A stretch of DNA of 64,000 bases from Topomyia yanbarensis (lineage: Eukaryota > Arthropoda > Insecta > Diptera > Culicidae): positions 159,972,580-160,036,579 of the forward strand of contig NC_080670.1 of NCBI RefSeq assembly GCF_030247195.1, read 5' to 3'. Below the pieces are notes generated by a model. It was not told where the DNA came from and ran no database searches. It saw only the letters and a program-made list of their open reading frames with translations. Made by a program: the position numbers and the translations under genes. Every line of letters begins with the position of its first letter. Positions within the stretch are counted from its first letter, which is position 1. Below, piece after piece: positions 1-12,589 of this stretch.

Positions 1-150
1 CAGCAGTGGAGAGTGGATCGGTGAAAAGTAAACACGGTAAAAATTAGTTTATTTATTTTTTCCCTTTTCGTTTGTTTTGATGCGAAATTCCGCTAGAAGC
101 ACCTAGGCCGCCCTGACAAGAAGGGTCCGTCAGGCAAGCCGCTACCTACA
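1..150 (+). repeat. 3' end of an LTR, cut by the window edge
   Basis: This is the right end of the same LTR family seen complete (minus strand) at 46351-47422 and 58333-59431. The shared block reads GAAGCACCTAGGCCGCCCTG and continues for about a dozen more matching bases with the 58 kb copy. The end, TACCTACA at 143-150, corresponds to TACTTACA and TACTTAGA in the complete copies. The start lies outside the window, so I cannot say whether this is a solo LTR or one end of a full element. No primer-binding site is obvious after 150. Confidence 0.7.
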
Positions 151-1988
151 TACACAATAATTTAAAATTATGCTACATGTTCGTGACGCGGATCGAATCT
201 TAAATTTTAGCCCCATGCAATCGAGTAGAACATTTCAAATGCTAAAAATATAGAAGGGAGCCTGTTGTGGCCAGCACCTTTTATTAATATACTCATGTTA
301 AATATATTATTCAGAGAGTACATTTCAATTTTTATCAGAAATTCCTGCCTCGTTTGTTTGTTGGGCATTTATGTATCTCATATTCAAATTATTAGTTCCA
401 TTTGTCGTAACTCGCTCACCTACCACACCTGTATTCGTAAGGACCCACTCTATCGAATATTATATCGATGAATGAATAGGAGTTGTCCAAAATTAATATT
501 TTTTGCTGCACAAAACCCCTCACACAATTTAACCATTCCACTCAGTTCGTGACAATTCTCAAATATTAATTTTCTTCCCGGGAATAACCTGGGAAGCGTG
601 TATGAATGTTTACTTGTTATACCAAAATGTACCAATTATGTCACAAGTGACGTTAATTTCTTACCGCAGTCGCAATCTGCAAATCAAATTTCAATCTTTT
701 GTTCCAACCCAGGAAAGCAATTAATTTGTAGTATGGTACCGCCCGTAAAGGCGGCATTGATGCATTCAGCACTTCAACAGCTTTTCACACAACCAGGAAT
801 TCCCATTTACGCAAATACCAGGCGGGTGCGAGCGAGTATGAAAGCGCTGGTATATATTTTCTTCCGCAAATCGCAAACATCCCATATAGATAGACGATGA
901 TCAGGGGGGACCCGTTTCGATTTTCATCGGAGATACATAATTTGATTATCGCACTCGCTGCTGCCGTGCGGAGCGGGTATGGCTGTCGCGTTTTTGTCAT
1001 CATTACGTGGATCAGCGGCGCGGGAAAACGGTGCACACCACAGTCAGTGTCTGGCAGATGTTCACTCGACTAACCCGTTGCGTTGCGTTGCGTTGGTTGC
1101 TTTGGCTAGCATAGACTCGAGCCGGTCTGGCAAAGGGATCTAGCGCAAAGTGGAATCGTAATCGATTTACATTTGTGCGAACTGTGTTTGCAAATGATTT
1201 TGCGCGAGTGAAATTTCCCCCTTTACTCGCCCGCTGACAGCGGCTGGAAGCAATTAATGTTACTGGGGAAAAATCTGTGTACCTTCGATTGATTCTAATC
1301 AACTCCGTGGCAAGCCCTCATTGACTGGAGTGATTGAATTTTGGGGATGTTGATTCAGTAAAATTCATCAAGATGCTATTTTCTTAATATGTTTTTAGAT
1401 TCAGATTCAATCTGAAAAGGGAAAAGCGATATCCATCGTTCAATGAAACAAGCATAATGCGTCTCCATCTGACAAATGTTCAAACAAAGAAACATTGATT
1501 CGCAAACATAAAAATTGCACTAAATGATTACCAATGAATTACGATACTTTGAGTTTCCTCTTTTCACGGGAAATGATGCATGACAACCGTATCGAATGTC
1601 AACACATCACAGACAGTGAAACTAATTTCGCTGCGTTTTTCATCATTGCCTCATCAAACAGACAGTAATGATAGTAACTTGTATCGGGAATGTTTCGCTT
1701 CACCGTCGGGAAAATATTTTGTCGATGACGCTGTTTTTGTCCCCCTGTCAAGCGGACCAGCAGCGTGCAGTGAATTCATCACATCGCGTTTTAATAACGA
1801 TGTAAATCAATATGAAATTAATTTCGTTTCGTAGAAACTGCAAAAAAATATTATAGGTACATACTCATGCCACTGTTTTGGGGCAGTAGGGGGATTCAGT
1901 TTTAATTATCAACCGCTCCGGAAAGTTCTGCAAACTCACAGTTATATGCAATTAAATTCCAAATAATTTTAACACTTTAATTGGGTCC

Positions 1989-2021
<33 letters not shown>

Positions 2022-2950
2022 CCAAGTATTTACGAGATTGATATCTACCTGTGCGCAAGTTGACTAATGGGATATCGTAGATAGGTGGTTGGGTTGGCTT
2101 TGGAAATCATGATTATCTCGCGTCATTAAAATTAATTGCATGTTCTGCATGGGAAGTGAATTTTATTTTCCAATCAATGAACCGTACATATTATTATTAT
2201 TGCAAGCACTCCGGAAACAGTTGTTTCTTCATGCGATGGTGGTTACTAATTCGCTTGCGAATTAAGCCAATCAGGTTTTACGATTCATAATTGCTGCTGG
2301 AAATATGTGGAACAATACCTGACCTGATAGGTAGGTGAAATCGTTCGAAAATTGCATCCAATTGGGTTCTTCAGCTTGGCACGATAAACTGAAAAAAATC
2401 TCACACGAACTCCATGTCCATTTTTTTTGGGATTATATAACTACATATGAATTAACGTTTTTATTTTATTTTTTATACTTTTTGTTTTGTTTTAGGTTAT
2501 ACATCAAACGTGAGAGCTCCGCTAAAAAGCGTCTAAAGTGTGCTGGTTTCCAGCATGCTGGTACCACTAATAAAAATTGGCCATAAAACGGGTTTCCTTG
2601 GCAGCGCACGAACCAATGTCAGGCGATCAGAGAATAAGTGAACGTGAGTTATGTTTCTAAAGAACAGGTTTCATTCTCTTCATACAGGGTCCGGCAATTG
2701 AAGTGACTCACAGAAAACAATATAAAAATTAAGTAAAATAATTGGTCGTTCTTTTCAAATTCAATCCATTTTACTCAAAAATTCAATTTACTTCAACTTC
2801 AAAAGTTCAATTTACTTATTTCATCGAGCAAATTTAAGATCTGCCTGGCTTTGAGTGCAATGGCCTAAATTATTTGTTTTAGATCAGTATGAAGCGTAGC
2901 ACCGATTGTGAGAACCATATATTTATTTGGTTCAAATCTAAAAAAGTATA
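151..2950. other. AT-rich non-coding stretch, no gene recognised
   Basis: No open frame here resembles a protein family I know. It contains two short simple repeats, (CGTTG)4 at about 1076-1095 and a GA run at about 1991-2019. A GC-richer patch at 930-1260 has no supported exon. It lies downstream of the last recognised ADAM exon and may be intron or intergenic. Confidence 0.5.
1991..2019. repeat. (GA)n microsatellite
   Basis: A nearly pure GA dinucleotide run of about 28 bases. Confidence 0.95.
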
Positions 2951-2954
2951 GGTT

Positions 2955-4795
2955 AAAGGGTCATTCCACGTTAGATTTACAACCAAAATTTTAATTCCCT
3001 CTAAAGTTTTTTCATGTATTCTCTATCTAAACATAATTGACACATATTTTTTGTTTTGGCTGAATATGACTTTTTTCAAGTTATTAGTTTTTGAACTTTT
3101 GAAATATATAAAATTGAAAATATTTCAATCACTGATAACTCGGAAATGATTCGATATATGGAAAAAAATATTAGACAAGTTGCGTTTTCAGATAAGCTTA
3201 CAGAAAAATATACATTTTTTGTACTATAACCTAGAAAATCTGCAATTATTAGATACAAATATATTTTTTTTGAACTTGGACCATTTTTTATATATAATTT
3301 TCTTTATATATGTAGCTTCGTCGTCATGATTATTCGTCACAACGACCGTGCGACATCAGCAACCATCATCGTCACACATTCTATGCAACATCGACCTATA
3401 TTCGACAAAACCAAGCCACCAATTGTTCTCGATTTGCGTAATCTTTTTTTTGCTATTCTCAAAAGCCTAGCGAATAGAATTGATAAAACAAAACCCGATG
3501 ATTTGTTTGAAAATGGGTTATTGTTTTGAGTCCCTATATAAACCAAATGAAATGGAAATAGATTTAGTCTTTATAGTTTATTACGAAACACGCTGTTTCC
3601 TTTATGTCGCACCGAAAGAGCCATATATATCAAGAATCATGTTAAAAAGATTGTGTGAAAATTTGGGAGTGGATATCAAAATAAAGTATATTGCAATTAT
3701 AAACAATTATTATAAAGCGAGATATTACAATTATTAACTTAAACAATGCATTTTTACACTAAAGGCCAAGTGATAGGCCTGTTATACATAACTGAAATAT
3801 CTCGAACTTCGAGTTTTATTCTGAGATTTTTACACGATCTTCTTAATATAATTGTAAATGATTTAAAAACAAAAAAAAAATTTGCTCTATTTTTAAAACA
3901 AATTATTTGCTTCTAACATTTACATAATACTAAAGTTACATAACAAAAATAAATATTACAATAAAAAATCCGGTCAGCTCATGCGAAAACACAACTTTTA
4001 TTATTTGATGTTTTGTCTACAAATTGAATAGTTTCTGAGTTATAAGTGATTCAACGTTTTAAATTTTTAAAAAATTTTAAAAATATTTTATAATGCTAAA
4101 AAATGTATAACTTGAATAAAATATCATATTCAGCCAAAGCAAAAAAAAATGCCTATAATTTTTAGCTAAAGAATGGAACAAAATTAGAGGGAACTAAAAT
4201 TTTAGTTGTAAATCTAATGTGACACGCATTCTGCAAATGCTGGAAGCAATTTTTTGTTCAAATGTGCCCCGAAATAAATTATTTTTATGAGATTTATAAT
4301 TATATTGAAAAGATTGTGTGAAAATTTCAGAATGAAACTCGAAGTATTTTACGAGATATTTCAATTATAACAGACCTATCACTGGGCTTTTTAGTGTAAA
4401 ATTGTTTTGTTTTAAGTTTATAATTGTAATATCTCGCTAAGTATTTTGATATCCAGTACAAAATTTTTATACACAAATTGGTCCAACTTTAAAAAAAATC
4501 TATTTGCTTTTAATTATTGCAGATTTCATAAACTATATTACAAAAAAAATGTAAGCTTCTTTGAAAACGCAACTTTTTTTATTCAATATTTTTTTGGATA
4601 TACCGAATCATTTCCGTAATTGAAAAATGTTCAATTTTATTTACTTCTAAAGTTCAAAAACTAGCAAAAAATATCATATCCAGCCAAAACAAAAAATACG
4701 TAACAACTATTTTTGGCTAAAAATTGCAAGAAATTTGTTTAGATGGAATTAAAATATTGGTTGTAAATCTGACCTGGAATGATAGCTTTCATATT
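2955..4795. mobile_element. Large imperfect foldback element
   Basis: The left arm (about 2955-3290) reappears as reverse complement at about 4470-4795. Shared landmarks in order are GATTTACAACCAA, TTTTTTGTTTTGGCTG, a weakly conserved GTTTTTGAACTTT, AAGTTGCGTTTTC and AATCTGCAAT. A second pair, about 3650-3850 against 4290-4460, lies inside the first; it carries the inverted ATATCTCG and CACTAAA landmarks. A third partial copy of the arm lies at about 3960-4210 in the same sense as the right arm. A segment at about 3290-3640 has no partner and looks like an insertion. There is no transposase frame, so this is a non-autonomous foldback/MITE-type element or a composite of several. Confidence 0.7.
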
Positions 4796-5789
4796 AATTC
4801 ATATCATTGAAGTTTCACTGAACTTATTTTTCAGTGGCCTCACTGCTCCTATTGTTCATTAAACAAGGTTTTTCAAATTTTTACAGAATGTAATAATGTT
4901 AGCAGCAAATTGGTTAGCACGTTTATGCAGTTTCACTCACTCCCTTTGACGTTTGTTAAAGTTTCTTCTCTATAGATTGGCGAGCTGACTGATATCGGTG
5001 AACAGGGTGAGAGCCGTAGCGTGCGGCTGGCCCCCCGCCAAGGGCGCTTGTCTCAGTGGGACGCAGAAATCTGGATCTGCTTAATAAAATTAATGAGGGT
5101 AAGTTTAAAAACAAACCAGGATAAGTGCGACATTTCAAAATATGCACTAGACTGTTTCACGTAGAATCCGGACACTTTATTCTATAGCAGCGTTCTAGTG
5201 GTCGCATTTGTATTTTTTCGATAGCGAATTATTTGGAAAAAAATAAATGAATGACGAATAAATAAATGAATGAGTGTTTCTCCGGTTTTCTTTAATTTAC
5301 GCTTAATAATTGATCAATTTTTTCGATTTGGTGGAATTTGTAATTGCAAACAACATAACGACGACGAAACACCCAGTTACAGCGACGCGTCAGGCACTTC
5401 GCGCCCCCACTAGCGAGAGTTCTATTGCCCTGTTGGATGAAGTTAAACGTCAAATAGGCGACACAGCGAAATTGAACCTATAGTCGTCACCAGCTAGGCC
5501 TGCACACAGCAAGATTTTCAATTTGAAACGATCCTGTCCATCGATACTGGGTTTTCATCAAAACTGTAAGTTTAAATGTAAACACACATATTATGCATAA
5601 ATTAATTAAACATGTTTTAGCTTGAAGCATCGGAACACAAATCCCCGTGTTCTTGCTATCGAGACTTGGAGAAGCCTAACCTCATAGTCCTAATGAAATA
5701 TCCTAAAATCCGTCCGTCTTCAAAATCCAGATGCAGGTTAAAATCCAGTAGTTCGGAAAATTAGTTGAATTTCTGAATTATTGTGATGA
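4796..5789. other. Non-coding stretch, nothing recognised
   Basis: No protein family, tRNA or clear repeat boundary is seen. The phrase starting at about 5150 (GACTGTTTCACGTAGAATCC) looks like a transposon end, but I could not find a partner end. Confidence 0.4.
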
Positions 5790-6440
5790 CTGATGACAGC
5801 ATAGTTGGTCTCATGTTAGGAAGAGGTGTACCTCATAAACCGTCTCTGAACGAGCTGATCCAAGCAACATGGCAATGATTCCAAATGACAATGCCGGATT
5901 CCATCAGCGAACGCACCAATGCACAGTAAATATTTTAAAATTCAAAGGATCAAGAAATTTGCTGGAGATCTTAAACATGAATCTCAGTTGTCGATTGAAA
6001 ATAAGCTGGTGATTTACACCAAGGTCTTTAATGTAGTCATGTTGTTTCATACGGTTTTCAGCAATATTGTAATCATATTCGATGACGTTTCAAGTGCTAC
6101 AAAAATTGATGAAAATGCAACTATGAGAATACACAATACCATCATATTCGGCACACACCAGTCGTTGAGAGTATCCAGAATGGTTTGTAGTACGAAGAAG
6201 TCAGACTGATTACGAATGACGAAATATATTTTAAGAGTGTGCGAAACGCTTTAAAATATTGGAAACGTCGTCAACAAACAGCGAAAATAGCAGGGGTGCG
6301 AGTATGCTATCTTGAGGAACTCCAGCGTTATTTTCGGAAAGAAATTAAATTGAGCAGTGCCAATACAAACAAAAATTTCACGATGAATTAGATACGACCG
6401 AAGTCAGTAACAGAACCTAATCGTGCAGCCATCTAGACTT
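5790..6440 (-). pseudogene. Non-LTR retrotransposon reverse-transcriptase fragment (jockey-like)
   Basis: Read on the minus strand from about 6340, the sequence gives AGVPQDSILAPLLFSLFVDD, the reverse-transcriptase block around motif B that binds the primer-template. The polymerase block with the catalytic YADD is not clear. Further along, in shifted frames, come pieces typical of the thumb and C-terminal part of jockey-type polymerases: a DWC-like block near 6150, NRMKQHDYIKDLG near 6030 and HWCVRSLMESGIVIWN near 5900. Several frameshifts and stops separate the blocks, so it cannot encode a working enzyme. The endonuclease and 5' part are missing. It is an old relic, unrelated in orientation to its neighbours. 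Confidence 0.75.
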
Positions 6441-7533
6441 TGGTGAGCCCTAATGAAAGAATGTATTTCTCTAGACACTCTTGCTTCCACAGGTACTAAT
6501 TCTTTGTCAGATCATCAGTTTCCGGGTGAATTTATCGGTGAAAATACACTTGGATTTACTGGGGACACATCTCGTGCTGCAGCCAAAAAATGTTTGTCCG
6601 GGAATTTATTTTCTCGTCTTCCATTTACCACAAATATTTCAATAGTGCACATGTCAAAATAACACTTTCTCCACTGAAATACGTGTATTTTTCAAACGAG
6701 TCGCTGTCGAAATATTCCCTATCCGACAACTAGAGGCGATGCTACAGAAAAAATAAAGTGTACGAGTTCTAATAACATTTTTGATTGTATCGAAACTTAG
6801 GTTCTAGCCCCAACTGCTGTCAAAATGTATGAACTGGGGTAGGAATCTAACTCATATAAACGAAGCAGTCTTTTTCTCTTAAAAATGTTTTTTCTTCTGG
6901 CAATATCTTAAGAATACATATTCAAACCCATTTGAAGAATTTCGATCAATTGGCAAAGTTTTAGTTGTTGGTAAAAAGCTTTACGTATGCAAATATTACT
7001 GAAACCGCAAGAAGAATCGTCAAATTTGGAAAAAAATCCATGTGTCTCATTTTTCAAAAGAAGGCTTAATCGAAATATTATTTATGGAGATAAATTAGTT
7101 TTAAACGTAAACATTTTCATACATAAGTAAATCATACCCAAAACGTCACTCGCTATTTTTTTCTCGAAACCATAATTTTTTTGAACAGCTTATTAAAACA
7201 TCAAGTCTGTAGTCTACATTTGCGACATTTGAATAGTTAATATTTTTCGATACAATGGAAATCGATTTCATTTTTCAAATGCCCACCATTTGGTTTTTGA
7301 TTTTTGAGAAAAAAAATGGGTGAAAGATAAATATGCATTAAGACCTCTTTTCAATTTTTTGTTTCCGATGAACATACGAGCCTCAGTTATTGATACTATA
7401 TTTCAACTTCAAGTATGGAAGGTGAAAAGAGGTTTTCGCATGATACTAAAAATGTTTAAAAGCGTGTTTTGTAAAAGGAAAAAAAAACCTGAATATACTT
7501 TGCTTTCCCGTTTCGAAAACAGAATTTTGTAAA
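6441..7533. other. AT-rich non-coding stretch with a shared dispersed repeat
   Basis: No coding region is recognised. About 6650-6790 resembles 40230-40350: both have CGTGTATTTTTC, then a divergent stretch ending in a CCGAC(A/C)A(C/A)CTAGA-like phrase and GATAC/GCTACAGAA. The two are copies of a dispersed repeat of unknown type. The rest is low-complexity AT-rich DNA. Confidence 0.45.
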
Positions 7534-7539
7534 TTAGTA

Positions 7540-8480
7540 AGGGAACATGACAAAAACTCCATACCTCTTTTGAAAGTTTAGTGAAAGAAGAGGATCAAAA
7601 ACAACAAGGGGCGCTAAACTGAAACCCCGCCAAGGGCACCAGAATCCCACGCAACGGCTCTGAACAGGGTTGGCGGATCCTGCGGTGTGTTCCCCCGCAT
7701 GCATCTTGTTAATTGCCGAGACTGCGCTCACTATTCCCACGTCCAACACTGCCAACTTTGATACTGGTCGTCGTAGTATACCAGAGTTCGAAGGACAGCC
7801 TTGCGAACACTTCCCTTGATTGTCGCCCATTACCTCAATCACGCGCTCTCGCAGCCACCCGTTGGGTTTTCCCTCGTCGACAATCAAGACCGGGTTAACA
7901 ATTTCAATAGCTCGTATTTCGTTAAACCACTTAGGCTGCCTCAGGATAACTGGAAAGTATTCTTTAATCCAGCGTTTCCAAAACACATTCAGCTGTTCTT
8001 GAATTCGCTCCCAGTACTCGCGTAGAAATTTTGGCTGGCAGTTTAAAGTTACTAGCGACTGTTCAACTCCACTGGAACTGCCTATCAGGAAAGGATTTGG
8101 TGTAAGGGCTTCCGATTCCTCTACGTCAAGCGGTAAGCATGTCAGGGGTCTCGTATTCACCAAGCTCTCTTCGCTACCAAAGTCAGCAGTCCTTCGTCGT
8201 CATGCTCCGCATACGCTTCTCCCATAGCAGTTTTAACAGAGTGTACTAAACGCTCCCACGCGCCACCCATGTGTGGGGCTCCAGGTAGAATAAAGGTCCC
8301 TTTGGTCGATGATCTGGTAAATGTGACTGACAGTCCTTGGTTAATTTGTTCTCGAAGAATTCGTTCGGTCCCTTGAAGGTTGATCCCTTGCCTGTGAAAA
8401 ACTCAATCGGTGATCCACGGCGAGAGACGAATCTTCTGATGCACGATATACAGGATGTGGTAGGCATACCCCAGCCAAAA
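7540..8480 (-). pseudogene. BEL/Pao retrotransposon integrase C-terminal fragment
   Basis: Reading from 8467 downwards, the first frame gives SCIRRFVSRRGSP, the integrase-core strand that precedes a catalytic residue in BEL/Pao elements. A second frame across 8210-8300 gives APHMGGAWERLV, the conserved end of the core where the catalytic Glu sits. The 209-residue frame 8163-7534 is the downstream BEL domain, with LTPNPFLIGSSSG, FWKRWIKEY and the final KLAVLDV. Integrase inserts the cDNA into host DNA. Here it is frameshifted, and the gag, protease and reverse-transcriptase parts are absent. After KLAVLDV the frame continues about 50 residues into probable 3' non-coding or LTR sequence. The repeat starting at 8465 may have cut the upstream end. 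Confidence 0.85.
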
Positions 8481-8700
8481 CGGCAAGTTGATGGCTAACG
8501 GAGTGCCAACTCGGATGCGTTAATTACCATTCAATTTGTCAGCAAATTGCTGGCAATTTGGGGGCTATTTCAAATGCTACATTTGGGCGATTTGCCGCCG
8601 TAATTTTTTTTTGCCGCACTACCCGCCCTTAAATCGCCCCCAAATCGTCCAGGGAATGCGCCATTTAATCGCCCTTAATTGCCTAATATGGAAATTATAT
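8465..8700 (+). repeat. Dispersed repeat, copy A (inverted copy at 32290-32700)
   Basis: The copy starts near CCCAGCCAAAACGGCAAGTT and carries GGGGGCTATTTCAAATGC and GGGCGATTTGCCGCCGT. All of these recur in reverse complement at 32540-32700. It abuts the BEL/Pao integrase fragment, which suggests insertion there. No coding frame is present. It is probably a non-autonomous DNA element, but matching ends were not pinned down. Confidence 0.65.
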
Positions 8701-8707
8701 AAAACCA

Positions 8708-8751
8708 ATGACAAGACTTATGTGAACCTGAGTTCACATAAGTCTTGTCAT
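8708..8751. repeat. Perfect 20-bp inverted repeat with a 4-base loop
   Basis: The arm 8708-8727 is exactly reverse-complementary to 8732-8751, with the loop CTGA. A perfect hairpin of this length stands out in this AT-rich background. It sits just beyond dispersed repeat copy A and may be its palindromic end. It could also be an inverted duplication. Confidence 0.9.
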
Positions 8752-8974
8752 CCCGGATGAAACAATGCAATGGGGTTCGGGCAGCTTCCTCGACTTCTTT
8801 TCTTCACTGCTCGTCATAAGTTCGACGCACCTATGGAAGTTAGGAAGCAAAAGATGTCTACGCAAATATATGATTTAGCAAGCAATATGAGCGTGTGGAA
8901 TGTGAAGCATTCCGATAACCGGGACGTTAAACAAGCAAGTATACTTTGAAAAAACGCCTGGTTATACTTCTAAG

Positions 8975-9110
8975 AATTCACGACGGCCATATGCCGTATT
9001 CAGCCTCGTTCCCTTATTCTAAATATCTTTTGGAGTGGTACAAGGCTAATGAGGTCAATTTCACGCCAAAGGATCTCAATCCCCCGAACGCAAAAAACAA
9101 ATTGGCCTAA
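8975..9110 (+). pseudogene. DD37E transposase scrap (region of second catalytic Asp)
   Basis: The frame reads PYSKYLLEWYKANEVNFTPK, then DLNPPNA. This aligns with residues 246-271 of the intact transposase at 56548-57567, where the block begins with the catalytic Asp in WPDLASCHYSK. In this copy the Asp-containing part is damaged, and the sequence decays just before the third catalytic residue. Only about 45 codons remain. It is a different, older copy of the same transposon family. Confidence 0.75.
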
Positions 9111-11692
9111 ACATGTTAAGTGGAAGGTACGTACATTTGTATGTGGCTATGAAGTATAATATTATTTCATTCCCCGAAAACTTGAAAACGATCGGTTGAA
9201 TGGGTGAATTTTATCCAACCTTTTCTAGTGATGCAATTTGATACCGTACACCCCTTATTCAACCTCACTCACTTCTAACGCACACAAATGGTAAATGCTT
9301 CATCAAATATGCAAATTTACCATCTCAAGCAAGACGATTGAAGTGTTTACGGTCATCGGTCTTGAAGAATTGACCTTTCCTTTGTGACCGCCTTTAATAG
9401 AGCTGTTTATCTGACCATGCTCTATATCCAGTTTCCTCCCCCACTCTCCATAGTTTGTAAAGTTTATTTTGCCCACACTGTCCGAAAGCATGACCAAACT
9501 TTGCCAGCATAATCCATCTTGAATAATTACTTTCTTGTGCGAAATTTGAATAACCCCCTGCCACAATCCCCACCCTCTGTGCTAACAGGAATTCGAAAAA
9601 TTTTCCCCTACCAGGGATTATTATCTTTTGTGGAGTGTGTCATTGAGAATTTTCTTTCCCCGCCAGTCGGCTGTATTTACTCAACCCCGGAACCTGTCTA
9701 CATTCCGCTTCCCCATCTTTACGAAATGGCATCGCTTCAATCCACTGAATATGTGTAATCTTCTCAAACGACTCAACTTAAATCAACAACATATGGTGAC
9801 AAAGTTGTTCGTAACTCATCTACCGTAGAGAGGGATCCACGGCCGCAGACGGCGGGGATGGAGTGATGCTGGCAAAGGCACAGAAGTACGCCTGGGTGGA
9901 TCTTTTGAAAGCTATATGGCATTTCTTGCAAGTTTCAAGTCGAGTATGGTGCAAATATCAAATGCCTTCACACTCAGGCCCAACTAAGCTGGCCGGGAGC
10001 CAAAGTTGGCAACTTTTCGGGCCCTTGAAGGATCGTTTGGATTCGGCCGGGAAGGAAACATGATGTACAACATATTTGTGCCAAATCTCCTGCCTGCCTC
10101 GGGAACCGGAAGCTAATGTTCAGCATGGGCTGGGCAGTGAGTGGTCCGGTTTGGGAAAAGTTTTAGCTTAACTTCCTTCCTGGACGGTGGAAAAACAATT
10201 GTGTGTATGTATATGGGATGATAGAAAACGAGAAACGGAGTGTGTTTTTTCGACTGGGCGTAATTTAATAATAACATCATGATCACATGCATATTTTCGG
10301 GAAAGGACTAGCTAGCTTGGAATGAATTATGCAAATTTCGCTCTATTCGCAAGTTTGACTAGCAAATATTTATATAGTCCAATTGAGGTAGGAGGGCTCC
10401 TTACTCCAATAACGATTGTTGTCGCAATCCGTTTGTTCGTTGAACCGCAAAAGTTTTCCACCCATACGTGTATTCCCGGGTCTTTCTACTGGTAACATTA
10501 TCGAAAATAAAGGGATGAAAATTGATTTATGCGTTTGCTTTCTTGAAAATGGTATTGTAAAAGTTATGATTTGCAGTTCTAGAAGAGGGAAACCGGATGC
10601 AAACGCTTAGTTTGCAGTTTGAATTTATGGAATGGAAAGCAAGTTGTCGGAGTTATTCAGATGGCAAAAACATTGTTTGTCCTTCAAACATAGTGATGGA
10701 GAATCCATACAGCCAAGGATGTGAATGGAGTGCATTGTGCTGCGGTACATTTTCATCCGTCGCAATCGCTTCGAGCTCAAGCTGATGTGTATGAGAAAAT
10801 AGAAATATATAGCACCCATTCTTAGGCAGCTCAAGATGATATACTTCTTTTAAACCCATTTACAACATGTCTTGCTTGGTTCGCTCATAAACTAACCCAA
10901 AGTCAATGGATTTCACATTCATCGCTTTTTATATCGAAAATTAATCTAAGAAACAGGAGAGCACAACTCTGTCAAAAAACTTGAGTCCTCGGGAACTCGC
11001 TTGCCGACTTTGTGCCCATCATTATCACTCTACCCAAGTAACAATTGAAGTTTTATAGCACGCTACAAGTACAATCTAAGTTTTATCAGTGGCTATAAAA
11101 CTACCATAAAACCTCACTTGTTACTAGGGTAGGTACTGTAGCGGCAAATCAAATTTTATGTCAGTACGAAGACTTCCCACCTTTACAGAGAAACGGCAAC
11201 TGTTCGCAGAGAACCTTCAGCCGCTGCTTTTAGGTGGCCGTTAGCACTTCTGACACGACCGGCCTCGACTTTCGCTTCCTCATGACGATGTCCCTGTTCA
11301 TGATGACGAACTTATTCGCTCCGGGGTGGAGCCGGCGGTAATTACAAGCTTTCGAACTTACAGGGTACATCTCTCGAAGTGTATTCAATTCAATTCAATT
11401 CAATATGTCTATAAATTGGTTGAATGATATTAGCGCATTTCCTCAAAATTCCACGCAGCCTTTATTGATCGAAAGGAACGACCGCGCTTCATGAAACACC
11501 GCGCTTAGCCAATCTGTCATAATGTTGCAAATTTGCATAACGAAGGACTGAATTAGTAAACAAGTTGTCCCAAAAATCAGCCCTGCGTTGTGCAATGTTT
11601 TGTGCAGGTTGAGTATACCAGATGCAAGTGGTGCTAAATTCATCACGTTCAGTAAAATTCAAAAATTTGCTATCCGGAAGATAAACTCTAGC
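9111..11692. other. Long stretch without a recognised gene
   Basis: Several short open frames exist on both strands but none resembles a known protein. It holds a small hairpin element at 11029-11130 and an (ATTCA)-type run at about 11380-11403. A region at 11220-11330, read on the minus strand, has basic residues reminiscent of a Tc1-type transposase linker, but this is too weak to call. Confidence 0.4.
11029..11130. mobile_element. Short palindromic MITE
   Basis: CTACCCAAGTAACAATTGAAG at the left is matched by the reverse complement of CACTTGTTACTAGGGTAGG at the right, with inner pairing around TTTTATAG. The element is about 100 bp and has no coding capacity. Confidence 0.6.
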
Positions 11693-11950
11693 TAAATTAA
11701 TTATAGAATTTACGTTTCAAGTTCGTCTCATCAGAATCCGACACTAACTTAGTGCCAGGACTAAGCTAATATCGGATTAACGCTAGCTCCAAAACTGAAA
11801 ATACTATTTGTGTTTCTGAGTAACGCCCTAGTCCTACGTGATGTTCTTTTCTAGTGGGATATCATGCAGGACTAGGGGTTTGTTCAGAAACACAAATAGT
11901 ATTTTTGTTGTTAGACCTGGCATTAATCCGGCTCTGGTTGTTGTCGTTGT
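11693..11950. mobile_element. Foldback MITE, degraded relative of 36129-36449
   Basis: The left end, TAAATTAATTATAGAATTT, and the following CATCAGAATCCGACACTAA match the element at 36129. Internally, AACACAAATAGTATTTTTG pairs with its mirror near 11803, and ATGATGTCC-type arms surround a centre near 11855. The right end is not recognisable. Confidence 0.65.
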
Positions 11951-12589
11951 GGTAGCGTTGTTTAGCGAACGTTGATTTGAGTGTCAATGCCAGCGTAACA
12001 CCGATACATTCAGCGAGGGTAGCGAGGGCTTTTTAGATAAACGCAGCACGCATCCGAGATGCTACCGCATCCTAGATGCTCTCGTGGTCTTCGGAGAAGA
12101 TCTCTTTTACTCGGGGATTTCGTTAGAGCGGCGTATCGTCATCTAAACCCGGAACGATTTTAGGTGTTCGTACCAACACGCTGCGGTGGATTCCGACGGA
12201 CGTGCCGTGGTTTGATGAATTCACGACGCAGTAGGGTCTAGGCTTAATTGAAACCGAATTCCAAAAAAATGCATCGGTTAACGATTGACCACGGGCCGAA
12301 CTTTGGCAAGGGAATAACTTCTATCAGATTCCTTGTATCTGGTCCACACGGTTGCAGCGTCGAAACTTCTTACAGGATTTTACACTATGTTACAACTTTT
12401 TACTTGGGGGGATGGAAGAAGATTTATTGGATTTTCAGCTTTTGCGGTCTGGCATGAAAAATCCACGTGAAATGCCTCGCGCATGCAGGGTAGAGGCCAT
12501 TGTAATGCTGTTTATCATGTGGGCATACCTCAATAGATCTAAATACTGGTTGCTATTGTTCATCTCCTACAAAAAAAAATCATGTATCA

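Noticed and set aside
11220..11330. Possible Tc1-type transposase linker on the minus strand
   Set aside because: Only a short basic string resembles the family; no catalytic block nearby.
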